Below are positions 26,312 through 35,499 of a stretch of 64,000 nt of DNA, piece by piece. The stretch lies in contig CAYFMN010000002.1 in assembly GCA_964344185.1 (NCBI GenBank), forward strand, positions 210,760-274,759, written 5' to 3'. How positions within the stretch are numbered: the stretch's first letter is position 1; the number at the start of each line of letters is the position of its first letter. The translations under genes and the position numbers were made by a program. This DNA comes from JAJDAT01 sp964344185 (GTDB lineage Bacteria; Nitrospinota; Nitrospinia; Nitrospinales; JAJDAT01). The notes below the pieces were generated by a model, which made no database searches, had not been told where the DNA came from, and worked only from the letters and a program-made list of their open reading frames with translations.

Positions 26312-27979
26312 ATGTATAATGAAACCGCAACCTGCACAATTGGTTCCTATTTAATTGATCGTCTATATGATTTGGGCGTAACTCATATTTTTGGAGTCCC
26401 CGGTGATTTCAGCCTTAAGCTTTGTGAATTATTAGAACAAGATAAAAGAATTGCTTTTGTTGGGACCACTCGCGAGGACACGGCAGGCTTCGCCGCAGAC
26501 GGATATGCCCGTAAACATAACGGATTAGGAGTTTTACTCGTTACTCATGGCGTAGGAGCCCTTAGCGCCGTCAATCCGATAGCGGGAGCCAACGCAGAAT
26601 CTTCTCCTGTCTTAGTGATTAGCGGAGCCCCTGGAACAAATGAAAGGGGGAACGGCCATTTAATCCATCACAGCTTTGGAACCAAAGATGCGCAAAAGAA
26701 TATTTTTAAAAATTTTACGTGTTGCGCAATCTCGCTGGAAGACCCTTCATTAGCCTCGCGTCAAATAGATCAAGTACTGCATAATATCTTAATTCACAAA
26801 AAACCGGGTTACATAGAACTGCCAAGAGATTTGATAAACAAAGAGATAACTCTATGGGAAAACAACGAAAGTTTTGAGCAAGATGATTCTAGCGACGAAG
26901 AAGCGTTACAAGAGGCGCTTTCAGAAACAATTAACCTATTAGAGAAAGCGAAAAACTCCGTAATTTTAGCGGGAGTGGAATTACACAGGTTCGAAGCTCA
27001 AAACAATTTTATACAATTGGTGGAATCCTCAAATTTGCCCGTTGCGGCGACTATAATGGGTAAAACTGTAATTGATGAAAGCCATCCATCCTATCTTGGT
27101 ATTTATCAGGGAAAAGTAGCTTCAGACCAGGTTCGGCACAAAGTGGAATCTTCGGATTTGCTCATAACATTAGGAGTTATGCTAACAGACATTAACCTGG
27201 GTATGTATACCGCCAAATTAGATCCAAACCAAATGGTGCGCGCAAACCAGGGAGAAGTTATCATCAAGCGTCATAAATTTTCAAATATTTCTTTGCGCGA
27301 TTTTATACAAGGCTTAACTCAAAAATTTAAGACAAGAAATTTCAACATCCCAAAACATAATTTAACCCTCGACCAAAATATAATTCCATTTTTACCTTCA
27401 ACAGGTTCCCTAACCATGTCGAGCATCATAAAAATCTTAAATCAGAAATTACCAAAACAGATTTCGGTGGTGTGCGACACAGGAGATTGCCTTTTCGCCG
27501 CAGCCGACTTGAAAGTCTCGGCTCAATCTTCGTTTTTTGCTTCGGCGTTTTATACAACAATGGGATTTGCGATACCCGCCGCATTGGGAGCCACTTGCGC
27601 TTCTCCTTCGGTTCGCCCACTAATTCTTGTCGGCGACGGAGCTTTCCAAATGACTGGAACGGAACTTTCTACCTTTAAGAAGTTAAAGCTATCGCCAATA
27701 GTGATCGTTATCAACAATGGAGGCTATGAAACCGAACGAGTCATCCTCGATGGAGCTTTTAACGATATTGAAAACTGGGACTACAGCGGAATTTGTGGAT
27801 TGCTTAATTATGGCAGGGCTTTAAAAGCTAAAACAATAAAAGAATTTCAAAGCGCGGTAAATCTTGCATTTGAAGACGAAAACCAAATGTATGTAATTGA
27901 CGCCAACGTCCAGGAATCTTCTTTGGGAATGAGAAGGTTGGCCACAGAAATTGGAAAAACGATAAAAGAAAACAATTAA
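26312..27979 (+). CDS. Thiamine-diphosphate 2-oxo-acid decarboxylase (indolepyruvate/pyruvate decarboxylase type)
   Basis: A 555-aa ThDP enzyme. The N-terminal domain has HIFGVPGDFSLKLCE, catalytic Glu in TTREDTAGFAADGYAR and the HH pair in HLIHHSFGTKD that marks the pyruvate/indolepyruvate/phenylpyruvate decarboxylase branch. The C-terminal ThDP/Mg motif is LVGDGAFQMTGTELST and the closing NNGGYETERVI. These enzymes convert aromatic or short 2-oxo acids to aldehydes. The neighbouring tryptophanase (convergent, 23 bases between stops) makes indolepyruvate chemistry an attractive but unproven assignment. A strong AAGGAGG ribosome-binding site precedes the ATG. Confidence 0.88.
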   Translation: MYNETATCTIGSYLIDRLYDLGVTHIFGVPGDFSLKLCELLEQDKRIAFVGTTREDTAGFAADGYARKHNGLGVLLVTHGVGALSAVNPIAGANAESSPVLVISGAPGTNERGNGHLIHHSFGTKDAQKNIFKNFTCCAISLEDPSLASRQIDQVLHNILIHKKPGYIELPRDLINKEITLWENNESFEQDDSSDEEALQEALSETINLLEKAKNSVILAGVELHRFEAQNNFIQLVESSNLPVAATIMGKTVIDESHPSYLGIYQGKVASDQVRHKVESSDLLITLGVMLTDINLGMYTAKLDPNQMVRANQGEVIIKRHKFSNISLRDFIQGLTQKFKTRNFNIPKHNLTLDQNIIPFLPSTGSLTMSSIIKILNQKLPKQISVVCDTGDCLFAAADLKVSAQSSFFASAFYTTMGFAIPAALGATCASPSVRPLILVGDGAFQMTGTELSTFKKLKLSPIVIVINNGGYETERVILDGAFNDIENWDYSGICGLLNYGRALKAKTIKEFQSAVNLAFEDENQMYVIDANVQESSLGMRRLATEIGKTIKENN

Positions 27980-28002
27980 AATTTCAGCTAAAACTAATAG
28001 TT

Positions 28003-29376
28003 TTAAGCCTTTGCGAAGTGGGCTGAAAAATGTCTTAAAAATGGCGGTTGTTTGGTAATTTTATAACCCGAAATCTGATCTCGTTTTTCCCAAACTTTTT
28101 TGATTATCTCGACTACATAGTCGAAATGACTTTGTGTATAAACACGGCGAGGAAACGTAAGTCGAACCAACTCCATTGGAGCGGGCGTCTCATCCCCTGT
28201 CTTAAGATCTTTCTGACCAAACATAACGGAACCCATTTCCACTGCCCGAATACCTCCTTCAATATAAAGAGCGTTTACTAACGATATACCTGGAAAGCTT
28301 AAAGGAGAAATATTTGGAAAAAACTGTTTGGCGTCAATGTAGATTGCGTGACCTCCCGCAGGGTGCATGATTGGAACTCCAATATCCATAAGGTTTTTTT
28401 TCATATACTCTACCGTTGCATGACGGTAAATCTGGTAATCCATTTCAAGAGCTTCTTTTAAACCCACGGCAATCGCTTCCAGATCTCTTCCGGCAAGTCC
28501 CCCATAAGTTGGAAAACCTTCGGTAAGAATCAACATATTTTTAAAATCTTCCGCCCATTCTTCATTCCGACATCCAAAGAATCCTCCAATATTAACAAGC
28601 CCGTCTTTCTTTGCGCTCATAGTCGCCCCATCCGCCAGCGAAAATATTTCTTGAGCGATTTCAAGAAGAAGCCTGTTCGACTGCCCAGGTTCCCGTTCAT
28701 GGATAAAATAAGCGTTTTCCGCAAAACGCGCCGCGTCAAGGATCAAAGGAATCCCAAACGGTTCCAACACATTTTTCACTATCTTTATATTCTCAAGGGA
28801 TACTGGTTGGCCGCCAAAAGTGTTATTGGTAATGGTAATCATTACAAAAGGAATTCTCTCAGCTCCCTTTTCCTCAATCAGCTTTTTTAACCGTTCAACA
28901 TCCATATTGCCTTTAAACGGATGCTCCTCCGAAAAATTCTTTCCCGCGGATATAACTAAATCAACCGCTTCAGCGCCAACAAACTCAACATTGGCCCGAG
29001 TCGTGTCAAAATGACCGTTGTTTGGAATAATATCGCCTTGTTTTATTCTAGTTTGAGATAATATTCTTTCCGCAGCGCGCCCCTGATGAACGGGAAAAAC
29101 ATGTTCAAACCCTGTAATCTCTTTAACCACAGATTGAAAACGAGTCCAGGACTGGCTGCCTGCATAACTTTCATCGCCAAGCATTAAGGACGCCCATTGC
29201 TTTGTTGACATAGCTCCCGTCCCGCTATCAGTCAATAAATCGATAGTGATCTGGTCTGCCGTAACTAGAAACACATTATAATTAGCGTCGTTCAACCAAC
29301 GCTCACGCTGATCTCGGGTAGATATGGAAATTGGCTCCGTCATTTTAATTCGAAAGGGTTCAATTATAGTTTTCAT
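28003..29376 (-). CDS. tnaA: Tryptophanase (tryptophan indole-lyase)
   Basis: A 457-aa PLP enzyme of the tryptophanase/tyrosine phenol-lyase family. The PLP Lys is in ATMSAKKDGLVNIGGF, and SQSWTRFQSVV, ITNNTFGGQP and TYGGLAGRDLEA are all family motifs. Two sites point to tryptophanase and not tyrosine phenol-lyase: GIRAVEMGS (tyrosine phenol-lyase has SMERG with the specificity Arg) and LRHFSAHF, with the His that is Phe in tyrosine phenol-lyase. It would cleave Trp to indole, pyruvate and ammonia. GGAGG lies 5 bases before the ATG. No Trp-bearing TnaC-like leader was found in the 204 upstream bases. Confidence 0.87.
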   Translation of the reverse strand: MKTIIEPFRIKMTEPISISTRDQRERWLNDANYNVFLVTADQITIDLLTDSGTGAMSTKQWASLMLGDESYAGSQSWTRFQSVVKEITGFEHVFPVHQGRAAERILSQTRIKQGDIIPNNGHFDTTRANVEFVGAEAVDLVISAGKNFSEEHPFKGNMDVERLKKLIEEKGAERIPFVMITITNNTFGGQPVSLENIKIVKNVLEPFGIPLILDAARFAENAYFIHEREPGQSNRLLLEIAQEIFSLADGATMSAKKDGLVNIGGFFGCRNEEWAEDFKNMLILTEGFPTYGGLAGRDLEAIAVGLKEALEMDYQIYRHATVEYMKKNLMDIGVPIMHPAGGHAIYIDAKQFFPNISPLSFPGISLVNALYIEGGIRAVEMGSVMFGQKDLKTGDETPAPMELVRLTFPRRVYTQSHFDYVVEIIKKVWEKRDQISGYKITKQPPFLRHFSAHFAKA

Positions 29377-29580
29377 AATTCCTCCGAGATTTGAGCATGT
29401 GCATAATTATGGAGAACCGACATATTTTTAAAATCGATAAAAGGATCAGTCTAAAACCCAGGACCCATATATAAATATAGGTTTTTATTTTTAGAAATCA
29501 AAAAGGGTAATCAAAGGAAGGGAAAAATACTATTTCAAATTTTGAAAAAAGTCAGGACGCCTTAAAAATAAGCGGAAAAT

Positions 29581-31059
29581 TTACTGAAGACCAAGCATGG
29601 GCCAGTAAAACAAATACAAAAACAAATAACTAAAAATCCCCAATACACCCAACACGATTCCAGATCGAATCATGTCTTTAAGCTCAATTAATTTTGACGA
29701 ATAAGCCAACGCAGACGCTGGGGTTGCAATCGGCAACATAAATGCAAAATTACTTGGCAACACCACGGTCATAGTAGCTAGGACTAAATCAATTCCATAT
29801 GAGGGAGCGATTCCCAGGGTAGGTGGAATTAAAATAGCAATTACTGCGGAATTACTCATGAAGGTCGTAAAAACCATCGAAAGAATTGCGATCGAAACAA
29901 GAAAAAACAAAGGAGATTGAGTTTGGCTGTCAAACGCGTGCTCGGCCAACCAAAGTGCGGCGCCGGTTCCAACCATAGCTTCACCCAGACAAATGGCTCC
30001 GCCATACATGATAATCACGGCCCAATTTACGTGATCTTCAACCATTCCCCAATTAATCAAATTAAAAAGAAATAAAACGGTAATAGATAAAATAGCAATG
30101 TTGGCAATTCCCAAAACTTCGCCATAAAAAAACCAACTAAAAAGCGTGGCAAGCATCACAAACCCGACGCCTTTTTCTCTTGGCGAAACCATCCCCATTT
30201 CCGATAACTTTTGACGTAAAGCTTTTCTGGCCGGCTCAATATCGCCTTCTCCGGGAGGAAACATGAAATTTAAAACGATCCAACCGCATAGAGCCAAAAT
30301 AATTACAAGGGGAAACGACAACTTCGAATATTCTAAAATACCTATAGTCCTTACTCCATCAGTCGCCTGCTCCAGAATCTCAACGGCTAACGGCACTCGC
30401 CCCCCTCCTAAAACCGTTGCGGCGCCGCCTATGATGCATCCCCAGGCCATGGCAAAAATCAACGATTGAGAAAAGGGAGATTTTTGGCTAGATCCAAGGT
30501 TTAGCGATTGAATAATCTGTAACAAAATTGGAAAAAGCATAGCGGCAACGGCGTGTTCGCTCATAAAACAACTTCCGACAAGACCAAAAAAATAAACTCC
30601 GCCTACCAGCTTTTGAGGCGTTCTTCCCCACGTCTCAAAAATCCATATGGAAAGCCTGCTGGTAAGCCCCGAACCGGTCATAGCCGCCGAAAGTATAAAA
30701 ACGCCTAAAATAAAAAAGATCGCCTTGTTGCCAAAAAAAGAATAAGCCTCGGTGGAACTCATAATTCCAAGCAACGGGATTCCCGCTATGGCTAACAGGC
30801 TGGTTATAGAAAGCGGTATGAGATTAGTCGCCCAAAGCGAAACGCAAAGAAAAAACAGGCAAAGGGTTTTATACCCTTGTTCCGAAATATTATCCGGCAA
30901 TTCCCTGCCCAATAGAAAAAAGAAAATAGCAAAGATTAAAGCCAATATCAGTTCGCGACGCATTCGGTCCAAAAAAACGATCCAAATAGGCCGCCGATCA
31001 ACAACAAAGTTTGAATTTAATTCCGCATTCATAGAATCTTTTATAGGGAAATTAGCCAA
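29581..31059 (-). CDS. SLC13/DASS-family anion transporter
   Basis: A 492-aa polytopic membrane protein with about 11-12 hydrophobic helices. Family marks include LWATNLIPLSITSLLAIAG, SFFGNKAIFFILGVFILSAA, the repeat-type loops GGAATVLGGGRVPLAVEILE and TTFMSNSAVIAILIPPTLGI (SNT-like motif, here SNS), and PSNFAFMLPIATPASALAY near the end. DASS transporters move dicarboxylates or sulfate with sodium. It lies 204 bases upstream of tnaA on the same strand, which leaves separate promoters possible. The substrate is not predictable from sequence. Confidence 0.87.
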   Translation of the reverse strand: MANFPIKDSMNAELNSNFVVDRRPIWIVFLDRMRRELILALIFAIFFFLLGRELPDNISEQGYKTLCLFFLCVSLWATNLIPLSITSLLAIAGIPLLGIMSSTEAYSFFGNKAIFFILGVFILSAAMTGSGLTSRLSIWIFETWGRTPQKLVGGVYFFGLVGSCFMSEHAVAAMLFPILLQIIQSLNLGSSQKSPFSQSLIFAMAWGCIIGGAATVLGGGRVPLAVEILEQATDGVRTIGILEYSKLSFPLVIILALCGWIVLNFMFPPGEGDIEPARKALRQKLSEMGMVSPREKGVGFVMLATLFSWFFYGEVLGIANIAILSITVLFLFNLINWGMVEDHVNWAVIIMYGGAICLGEAMVGTGAALWLAEHAFDSQTQSPLFFLVSIAILSMVFTTFMSNSAVIAILIPPTLGIAPSYGIDLVLATMTVVLPSNFAFMLPIATPASALAYSSKLIELKDMIRSGIVLGVLGIFSYLFLYLFYWPMLGLQ

Positions 31060-31233
31060 TTATAATTTCGGCAAACTTTCAAAAGCCCGCTCTTTATACA
31101 ATAAACGCCTTCTCAACCGTTAACTCTTTATATTGATCTTTGGGGCTTTTTTTAATTGGGGAAACAACAGGCGGGCAGGGGTAAATCTTCTCAAACTTTT
31201 AGAAATAGTCACATCGAAATATAAGGAGCGCGT

Positions 31234-32256
31234 TTAATTCTTGTCAACTTGCTCTATAGTCCAAAGATCGCAAGAGCCACAGATATCTCTATAGTTTTCT
31301 CGGAAGTGGTTAAACTTGTCGCCTCTCCAGATATTTCCAAGGTCCTCTTCAACGGCATTGCCCATTTTTTCAGTTGGCAACAAACAACAAGGCGTGACGT
31401 TACCTTCTCGGCTCACATAAGCATAATTAAAGGTTTTTAAACAATATTTGCCGGACTGATGAAGCCTTTTGCGAAGAAGTTTGTAAAACGTTCGCGTTAC
31501 GCCCGAGGAAACGGCATATTGCAACCAATCCAATTGAATTCCCACTTCTTTTGCAACGCTGTCGGCTTTTGCGAAAATCCGTTCTTCTTCTTCCTGACCC
31601 GGTCGCTTTAAATCTGGCGCATATTTTCTATCCAAACGCCCCACATTGATAACGTCGCAACCAATCTTTGCCCCATACCGGATCACGTCGCACAAATCCT
31701 TTTCGCAACCTTCATGCAAAGTGGCTTGTAATCTGATTGACGGTTTTCCATCTTTCCTGTTACGCGCAAGGGCTTCTATATTTTCAAAAACTTTTTTGCT
31801 GGTATGACCGTCTTCAACTTCTCCCTCAACGCTATCGATAGAAAACGTTAAAGCGTCGACGCCAGAATTTAAAACCATATCGGGAGTGACCGGTTTCACG
31901 AATAAGGCATTGGACGTAATCGAGACATAATGATTTCGTTCCTTGCAATAATCGATCATGTCGAAGATACGGGGATGAAGAAAAGGTTCTCCCCAACCGG
32001 TTAGCGTTATACTTTCCTCATTTTGTAATTGGTCGACAACGGCGACAAACTTATCCCAATCCATATGTTCCAATTCGATTTCCAAATCTTCGCGCGGACA
32101 CATATGGCAATCTAAATTACACCGATTGGTTACTTCGATTTGGACCAGTTTGGGTTTAGCGGGGATTTTATATCTGATGCGATCTACAGTTTCTAAAAGA
32201 AGGCTTAACATATATCGTTGACTAAGTTTTTTAAAAATCTTAAAATTTATGGACAA
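31234..32256 (-). CDS. Radical SAM/SPASM domain protein
   Basis: A 340-aa protein with the radical SAM motif in VTNRCNLDCHMCPRED (CxxxCxxC, about residues 46-53), TLTGWGEPFLHPRIF (GGE-like) and LTFSIDS. The C-terminal SPASM-type Cys set is YCLKTFNYAYVSREGNVTPC, CLLPTEKMGN and ICGSCDLW. Such proteins often carry out peptide or glycolipid maturation. No substrate peptide gene was found nearby. It is divergent from leuC with 221 bases between. Confidence 0.88.
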   Translation of the reverse strand: MSINFKIFKKLSQRYMLSLLLETVDRIRYKIPAKPKLVQIEVTNRCNLDCHMCPREDLEIELEHMDWDKFVAVVDQLQNEESITLTGWGEPFLHPRIFDMIDYCKERNHYVSITSNALFVKPVTPDMVLNSGVDALTFSIDSVEGEVEDGHTSKKVFENIEALARNRKDGKPSIRLQATLHEGCEKDLCDVIRYGAKIGCDVINVGRLDRKYAPDLKRPGQEEEERIFAKADSVAKEVGIQLDWLQYAVSSGVTRTFYKLLRKRLHQSGKYCLKTFNYAYVSREGNVTPCCLLPTEKMGNAVEEDLGNIWRGDKFNHFRENYRDICGSCDLWTIEQVDKN

Positions 32257-32327
32257 AATGCCCTAAGACCATAATACCCTTTAAATTAGATAATTAATAC
32301 AATTTAATTCGGTTTCAGCCGTTTAAA

Positions 32328-32390
32328 ATGGTAACCTATTACAACTTATCGGCATTCTATTTAATCCGGCAATAATTTTTTTGCCTTTTT
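32328..32390 (+). promoter_or_regulatory. Possible leader ORF ending inside a terminator-like hairpin upstream of leuC
   Basis: ATG at 32328 opens a 15-codon frame (MVTYYNLSAFYLIRQ) whose TAA (32373-32375) sits in the loop side of the hairpin GGCAA (32368-32372) / TTGCC (32381-32385), followed by TTTTT. This geometry recalls transcription attenuation. The peptide has only two Leu codons, so leucine-specific attenuation is doubtful. leuC begins 102 bases downstream of the stop. Confidence 0.3.
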
Positions 32391-32477
32391 AAGGTGCTAT
32401 TAACCTAAAACGCTTTATTTCAATAACTTTATCATCAAAAAAAGCTTTCGCTTAAAAATAAAAAAGGTACATAAGTA

Positions 32478-33773
32478 ATGGGAATGACAATTACCGAAAA
32501 AATTCTTGCAGCTCACGCACAAAGAGACAGCGTTCAACCAGGAGAAAATGTTTGGGTAGATGTTGATGTCTTAATGACCCACGATGTTTGCGGCCCAGGA
32601 ACTATATCCATATTTAAAAAGCAATTTGGCAATAACGCCAAAGTGTGGGACCCGGAAAAAGTGGTCATTATACCCGACCATTACATTTTCACCAAAGACG
32701 AAAAAGCCAATAGAAATATAGATATTTTAAGGGATTTTGTCAAAGAACAGGATTTACCTCATTACTATGACGTTGGAACGGAAAATTATAAAGGCGTTTG
32801 TCATGTAGCGTTAGCTGAGGAAGGGTTTAATCGACCGGGAGAAGTGCTTTTTGGAACAGACTCTCATACATCGACATCGGGCGCGTTTGGACTATTTTCT
32901 ACTGGAATTGGGAATACCGACGCCGCTTTCATTTTAGGAACCGGAAAACTATGGGTTCGAATACCGGAATCAATGCGCTTTGAATTTACCGGAAAATTCC
33001 CTCCCTACATTATGGCTAAAGATATATTACTCCAGGTTATTGGCGATATTGGAGTTGACGGCGCAACCTACCGATCTATGGAATGGGCTGGCGAAGCCGT
33101 CATGTCGCTTTCCATGGAAGAAAGAATGACCCTTTGCAATATGGCCATTGAAGCAGGCGGTAAAAACGGCGTTATCGAGGCGGATCAGGTGACTAAAAAT
33201 TATAATAAAGGAAAAACCGCAATCGACGGCAAATTCTACAGTTCTGATTCCGACGCGAAATATTATTACAAAAAAACCTACGACGCTTCCAAGATGGAGC
33301 CAGTAGTCGCCAAACCACATTCTCCAGACAACAAGGCGCTGGCGCGAGAGTGCGAAGACGTAAAGCTAGATCGTTGTTACATCGGTTCCTGCACGGGAGG
33401 AAAAACAACCGACTTCATAGCCGCCGCAAAATTACTCAAGGGCAATACAGTCAAAATCGATACATATATTGTCCCGGCAACTAGAGAGGTGGAAAAAGAC
33501 CTTTCCGTTGAAACCGTTGAAGGAGAAACGCTCTTAGACATTTTTAAAAATGCAGGCTGTCGCATTGGCGAGCCTTCATGCGCCGCTTGCCTCGGCGGAC
33601 CCGCGGACACATTTGGCCGAACGCAAGGCGAAGAAGTGGTTATTTCAACAACCAACCGAAATTTTCCGGGTCGAATGGGCTCTAAAAAATCTTCAGTTTA
33701 CTTGGCCGCCCCTTATACGGCTGCGGCTTCGGCGTTAACTGGGCATGTCACAGACCCAAGAAAATTTCTATAA
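32478..33773 (+). CDS. leuC: 3-isopropylmalate dehydratase large subunit (aconitase family, type-2 LeuC)
   Basis: A 431-aa protein of the LeuC/homoaconitase large-subunit family. HDVCGPGTISIFKKQFG, the active-site GTDSHTSTSGAFG, the 4Fe-4S Cys in CYIGSCTGGKTTDF and the CxxC pair in EPSCAACLGG are all present. With the small subunit it isomerises 2- to 3-isopropylmalate in leucine synthesis. The length (about 430) matches the shorter archaeal/type-2 group; a homoaconitase role cannot be excluded from sequence. leuD follows 78 bases downstream. A second Met at codon 3 is an alternative start. Confidence 0.92.
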   Translation: MGMTITEKILAAHAQRDSVQPGENVWVDVDVLMTHDVCGPGTISIFKKQFGNNAKVWDPEKVVIIPDHYIFTKDEKANRNIDILRDFVKEQDLPHYYDVGTENYKGVCHVALAEEGFNRPGEVLFGTDSHTSTSGAFGLFSTGIGNTDAAFILGTGKLWVRIPESMRFEFTGKFPPYIMAKDILLQVIGDIGVDGATYRSMEWAGEAVMSLSMEERMTLCNMAIEAGGKNGVIEADQVTKNYNKGKTAIDGKFYSSDSDAKYYYKKTYDASKMEPVVAKPHSPDNKALARECEDVKLDRCYIGSCTGGKTTDFIAAAKLLKGNTVKIDTYIVPATREVEKDLSVETVEGETLLDIFKNAGCRIGEPSCAACLGGPADTFGRTQGEEVVISTTNRNFPGRMGSKKSSVYLAAPYTAAASALTGHVTDPRKFL

Positions 33774-33781
33774 ACAAGCGG

Positions 33782-33813
33782 GCCGATAGGTTCTAGTTTT
33801 TTGAACTATCGGC
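33782..33813 (+). other. Intercistronic hairpin between leuC and leuD
   Basis: GCCGATAGGTTC pairs with GAACTATCGGC, giving an 11-bp stem with one bulged G and a T-rich loop. No T-tract follows the stem, so it is not a standard terminator. It could set the leuC:leuD ratio by slowing readthrough or by protecting the upstream mRNA. It spans nearly half of the 78-base gap. Confidence 0.55.
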
Positions 33814-33851
33814 TTCCCATTTCATTCAATCAAAAATAATTTGCGCAAAAT

Positions 33852-34415
33852 ATGAAAAAGATAATCGAAGGTTCCGCCTATGTATTAGGCAACAACATAG
33901 ATACAGATCAAATCATTCCCGCTGATAAATTGATGTATAGCCTTAGCGATCCCGAAGAACGAAAGTTTTATGGACAATTTGCTCTTTCCGGAGTTCCAGA
34001 CACTCAAGCCGGTTTGCCAAAAGGTCAGGTTTCATTTGTAAACGAAGGAGAATTCTCGTCTCCCTATAAAATAATTGTTGGGGGAAATAATTTCGGATGC
34101 GGATCTTCCCGCGAACATGCGCCGGCTTGTTTGGAAATCGCTGGAGTTGAAGCGGTTGTCGCCGAATCTTTTGCCAGAATCTTTTACCGCAATTCAGTCG
34201 ACGGCGGTTTTTTTATACCGTTTGAAACGAAAGTATCCGTCTACCAGGAAATCGAAACCGGAGACGAGCTTCGTATTGACGTTGAAGCCGGAACGCTGGA
34301 AAATAAAACAAAAAATAAAACCTATAAACTAAAACCGTTAGGAGATGTCGCAGATATAATCGAAGCGGGCGATATTTTCCAATACGCTAAAAAAGCCGGG
34401 TTAATTAAAACCTGA
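33852..34415 (+). CDS. leuD: 3-isopropylmalate dehydratase small subunit
   Basis: A 187-aa swivel-domain protein: YVLGNNIDTDQIIPAD at the start and the substrate-binding loop NNFGCGSSREHAP (GSSRE) followed by AVVAESFARIFYRNSVDGG are the LeuD hallmarks. It pairs with the leuC product upstream to form the active isomerase. It is followed, 65 bases past its stop, by a family-1 repeat. Confidence 0.93.
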   Translation: MKKIIEGSAYVLGNNIDTDQIIPADKLMYSLSDPEERKFYGQFALSGVPDTQAGLPKGQVSFVNEGEFSSPYKIIVGGNNFGCGSSREHAPACLEIAGVEAVVAESFARIFYRNSVDGGFFIPFETKVSVYQEIETGDELRIDVEAGTLENKTKNKTYKLKPLGDVADIIEAGDIFQYAKKAGLIKT

Positions 34416-34480
34416 GAACCTATATTATATAGAGAAGCTCAATGCCCTTTAAAGGCATTCATTATAAATTTCTTAATTTA

Positions 34481-34581
34481 AGGGAACCTCTAAAAATTCA
34501 GATTTGCAGGAGTCTGGCCCTTAAATTCAAGGGCCAGGCGACAACAAACCGGTAAAAATGCCAATTATTAGAAGTCCTCTT
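34481..34581 (+). repeat. Family-1 intergenic repeat, copy A
   Basis: A full-length copy: AGGGAACCTCTAAAAATTCA at the left end, the central perfect 9-bp hairpin CTGGCCCTT-AAATTC-AAGGGCCAG, CGACAACAAACCGGTAAAAA, and ATTATTAGAAGTCCTCT at the right end, an imperfect inverted copy of the left end. It lies between leuD and the SUMF1-like gene, which are in the same direction. Confidence 0.85.
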
Positions 34582-34640
34582 AAATTAATTTATCCCCTAT
34601 TTTCTCTGGTTCCGCCCATCCTCTGAAAGGAGTAGGGATA

Positions 34641-35477
34641 ATGTTCTTAAAAAACATAACGTTCTTTATATTTATTTTATTTGTCCTTCCCGGTTATGCT
34701 GGATCGTCGGAACAAATAAATCCGAAAATTAAAACCATAATCGATCCCACGGAAATGGTTCTCATACCAAAAGGACCGTTTTACATCGGAAGCAGCGAAA
34801 AAGACATCGACTGGATGGTCGAAACCTTCTTTGCGGAATCACGCGATTGGTACTTAGACGAAACCCCATCCCACGCTTTATATCTAAACCAGTTTTATAT
34901 TGATAAATATGAAGTGACTGTCGGAGAAAATCAAAAGTTCCTTCAAAAAACTCGAAGGACAAAACCAAAATACCTGGATAACCCCAAATACAACGCCGTC
35001 AATCAGCCAATTATAGGAGTTACCTGGCAAGACGCCGCAGACTTTTGTTCCTGGGCGGGTAAACGACTCCCCACAGAAGCGGAATGGGAAAAAGCCGCTC
35101 GCGGCGACGACGGCAGAAGATATCCCTGGGGCAATAATGCCGACATTAAAAAAGCAAACGTGCGCGGCACCGAAGATTCTTTCCGCTATAGTTCGCCCGT
35201 TGGCAATTTCCCGGAAGGTCAAAGCCCATATGGAGTTATGGATATGGCGGGCAACGTATTTGAATGGACTCAGGATTGGTACAAACCCTTTCCAGGCAAC
35301 GAAGGCCAGAACGACTTGTACAACCAAAGATTGAAGGTCGTCAAAGGCGGTTCATGGAAAGCAAATATGGATTTAGCGCGATCCGCCTTAAGGGGAAAAC
35401 GGTTTCCGCATCAAAGCGCAGATCATGTCGGGTTCCGATGCGTAAAAAGCTCAGATAAAACAGCCTCGTTAAATTAA
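34641..35477 (+). CDS. Secreted SUMF1/formylglycine-generating-enzyme-like protein, catalytic Cys pair absent
   Basis: A 278-aa protein with a Sec signal peptide (cleavage near GYAGSSE) and one FGE-sulfatase-like domain: MVLIPKGPFYIGS, HALYLNQFYIDKYEVTVGE, VTWQDAADFCSWAGKRLPTE, AEWEKAARGDDGRRYPWGN, YGVMDMAGNVFEWTQDWY, LKVVKGGSWKANMDLARSA. The segment after GGSW carries no Cys where true formylglycine-generating enzymes have their copper-binding pair, so it is probably not an FGE. Such domains often serve as binding modules or other oxidases. It is likely co-transcribed with the LRR gene 22 bases downstream. A second SUMF1-like gene lies at 62328. Confidence 0.9.
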   Translation: MFLKNITFFIFILFVLPGYAGSSEQINPKIKTIIDPTEMVLIPKGPFYIGSSEKDIDWMVETFFAESRDWYLDETPSHALYLNQFYIDKYEVTVGENQKFLQKTRRTKPKYLDNPKYNAVNQPIIGVTWQDAADFCSWAGKRLPTEAEWEKAARGDDGRRYPWGNNADIKKANVRGTEDSFRYSSPVGNFPEGQSPYGVMDMAGNVFEWTQDWYKPFPGNEGQNDLYNQRLKVVKGGSWKANMDLARSALRGKRFPHQSADHVGFRCVKSSDKTASLN

Positions 35478-35499
35478 AAAATCTTATAAAGGAAGTCCC

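Noticed and set aside
29373..29423. A 16-codon frame overlapping the tnaA start (stop TGA overlaps ATG), as a possible TnaC-like leader peptide.
   Set aside because: It has no Trp codon and no ribosome-binding site of its own, so it does not fit TnaC-type control.
34441..34459. AATGCC-CTTTAAA-GGCATT after leuD as a terminator.
   Set aside because: No T-tract follows and the stem is AT-rich at the base; kept only as a possible hairpin.
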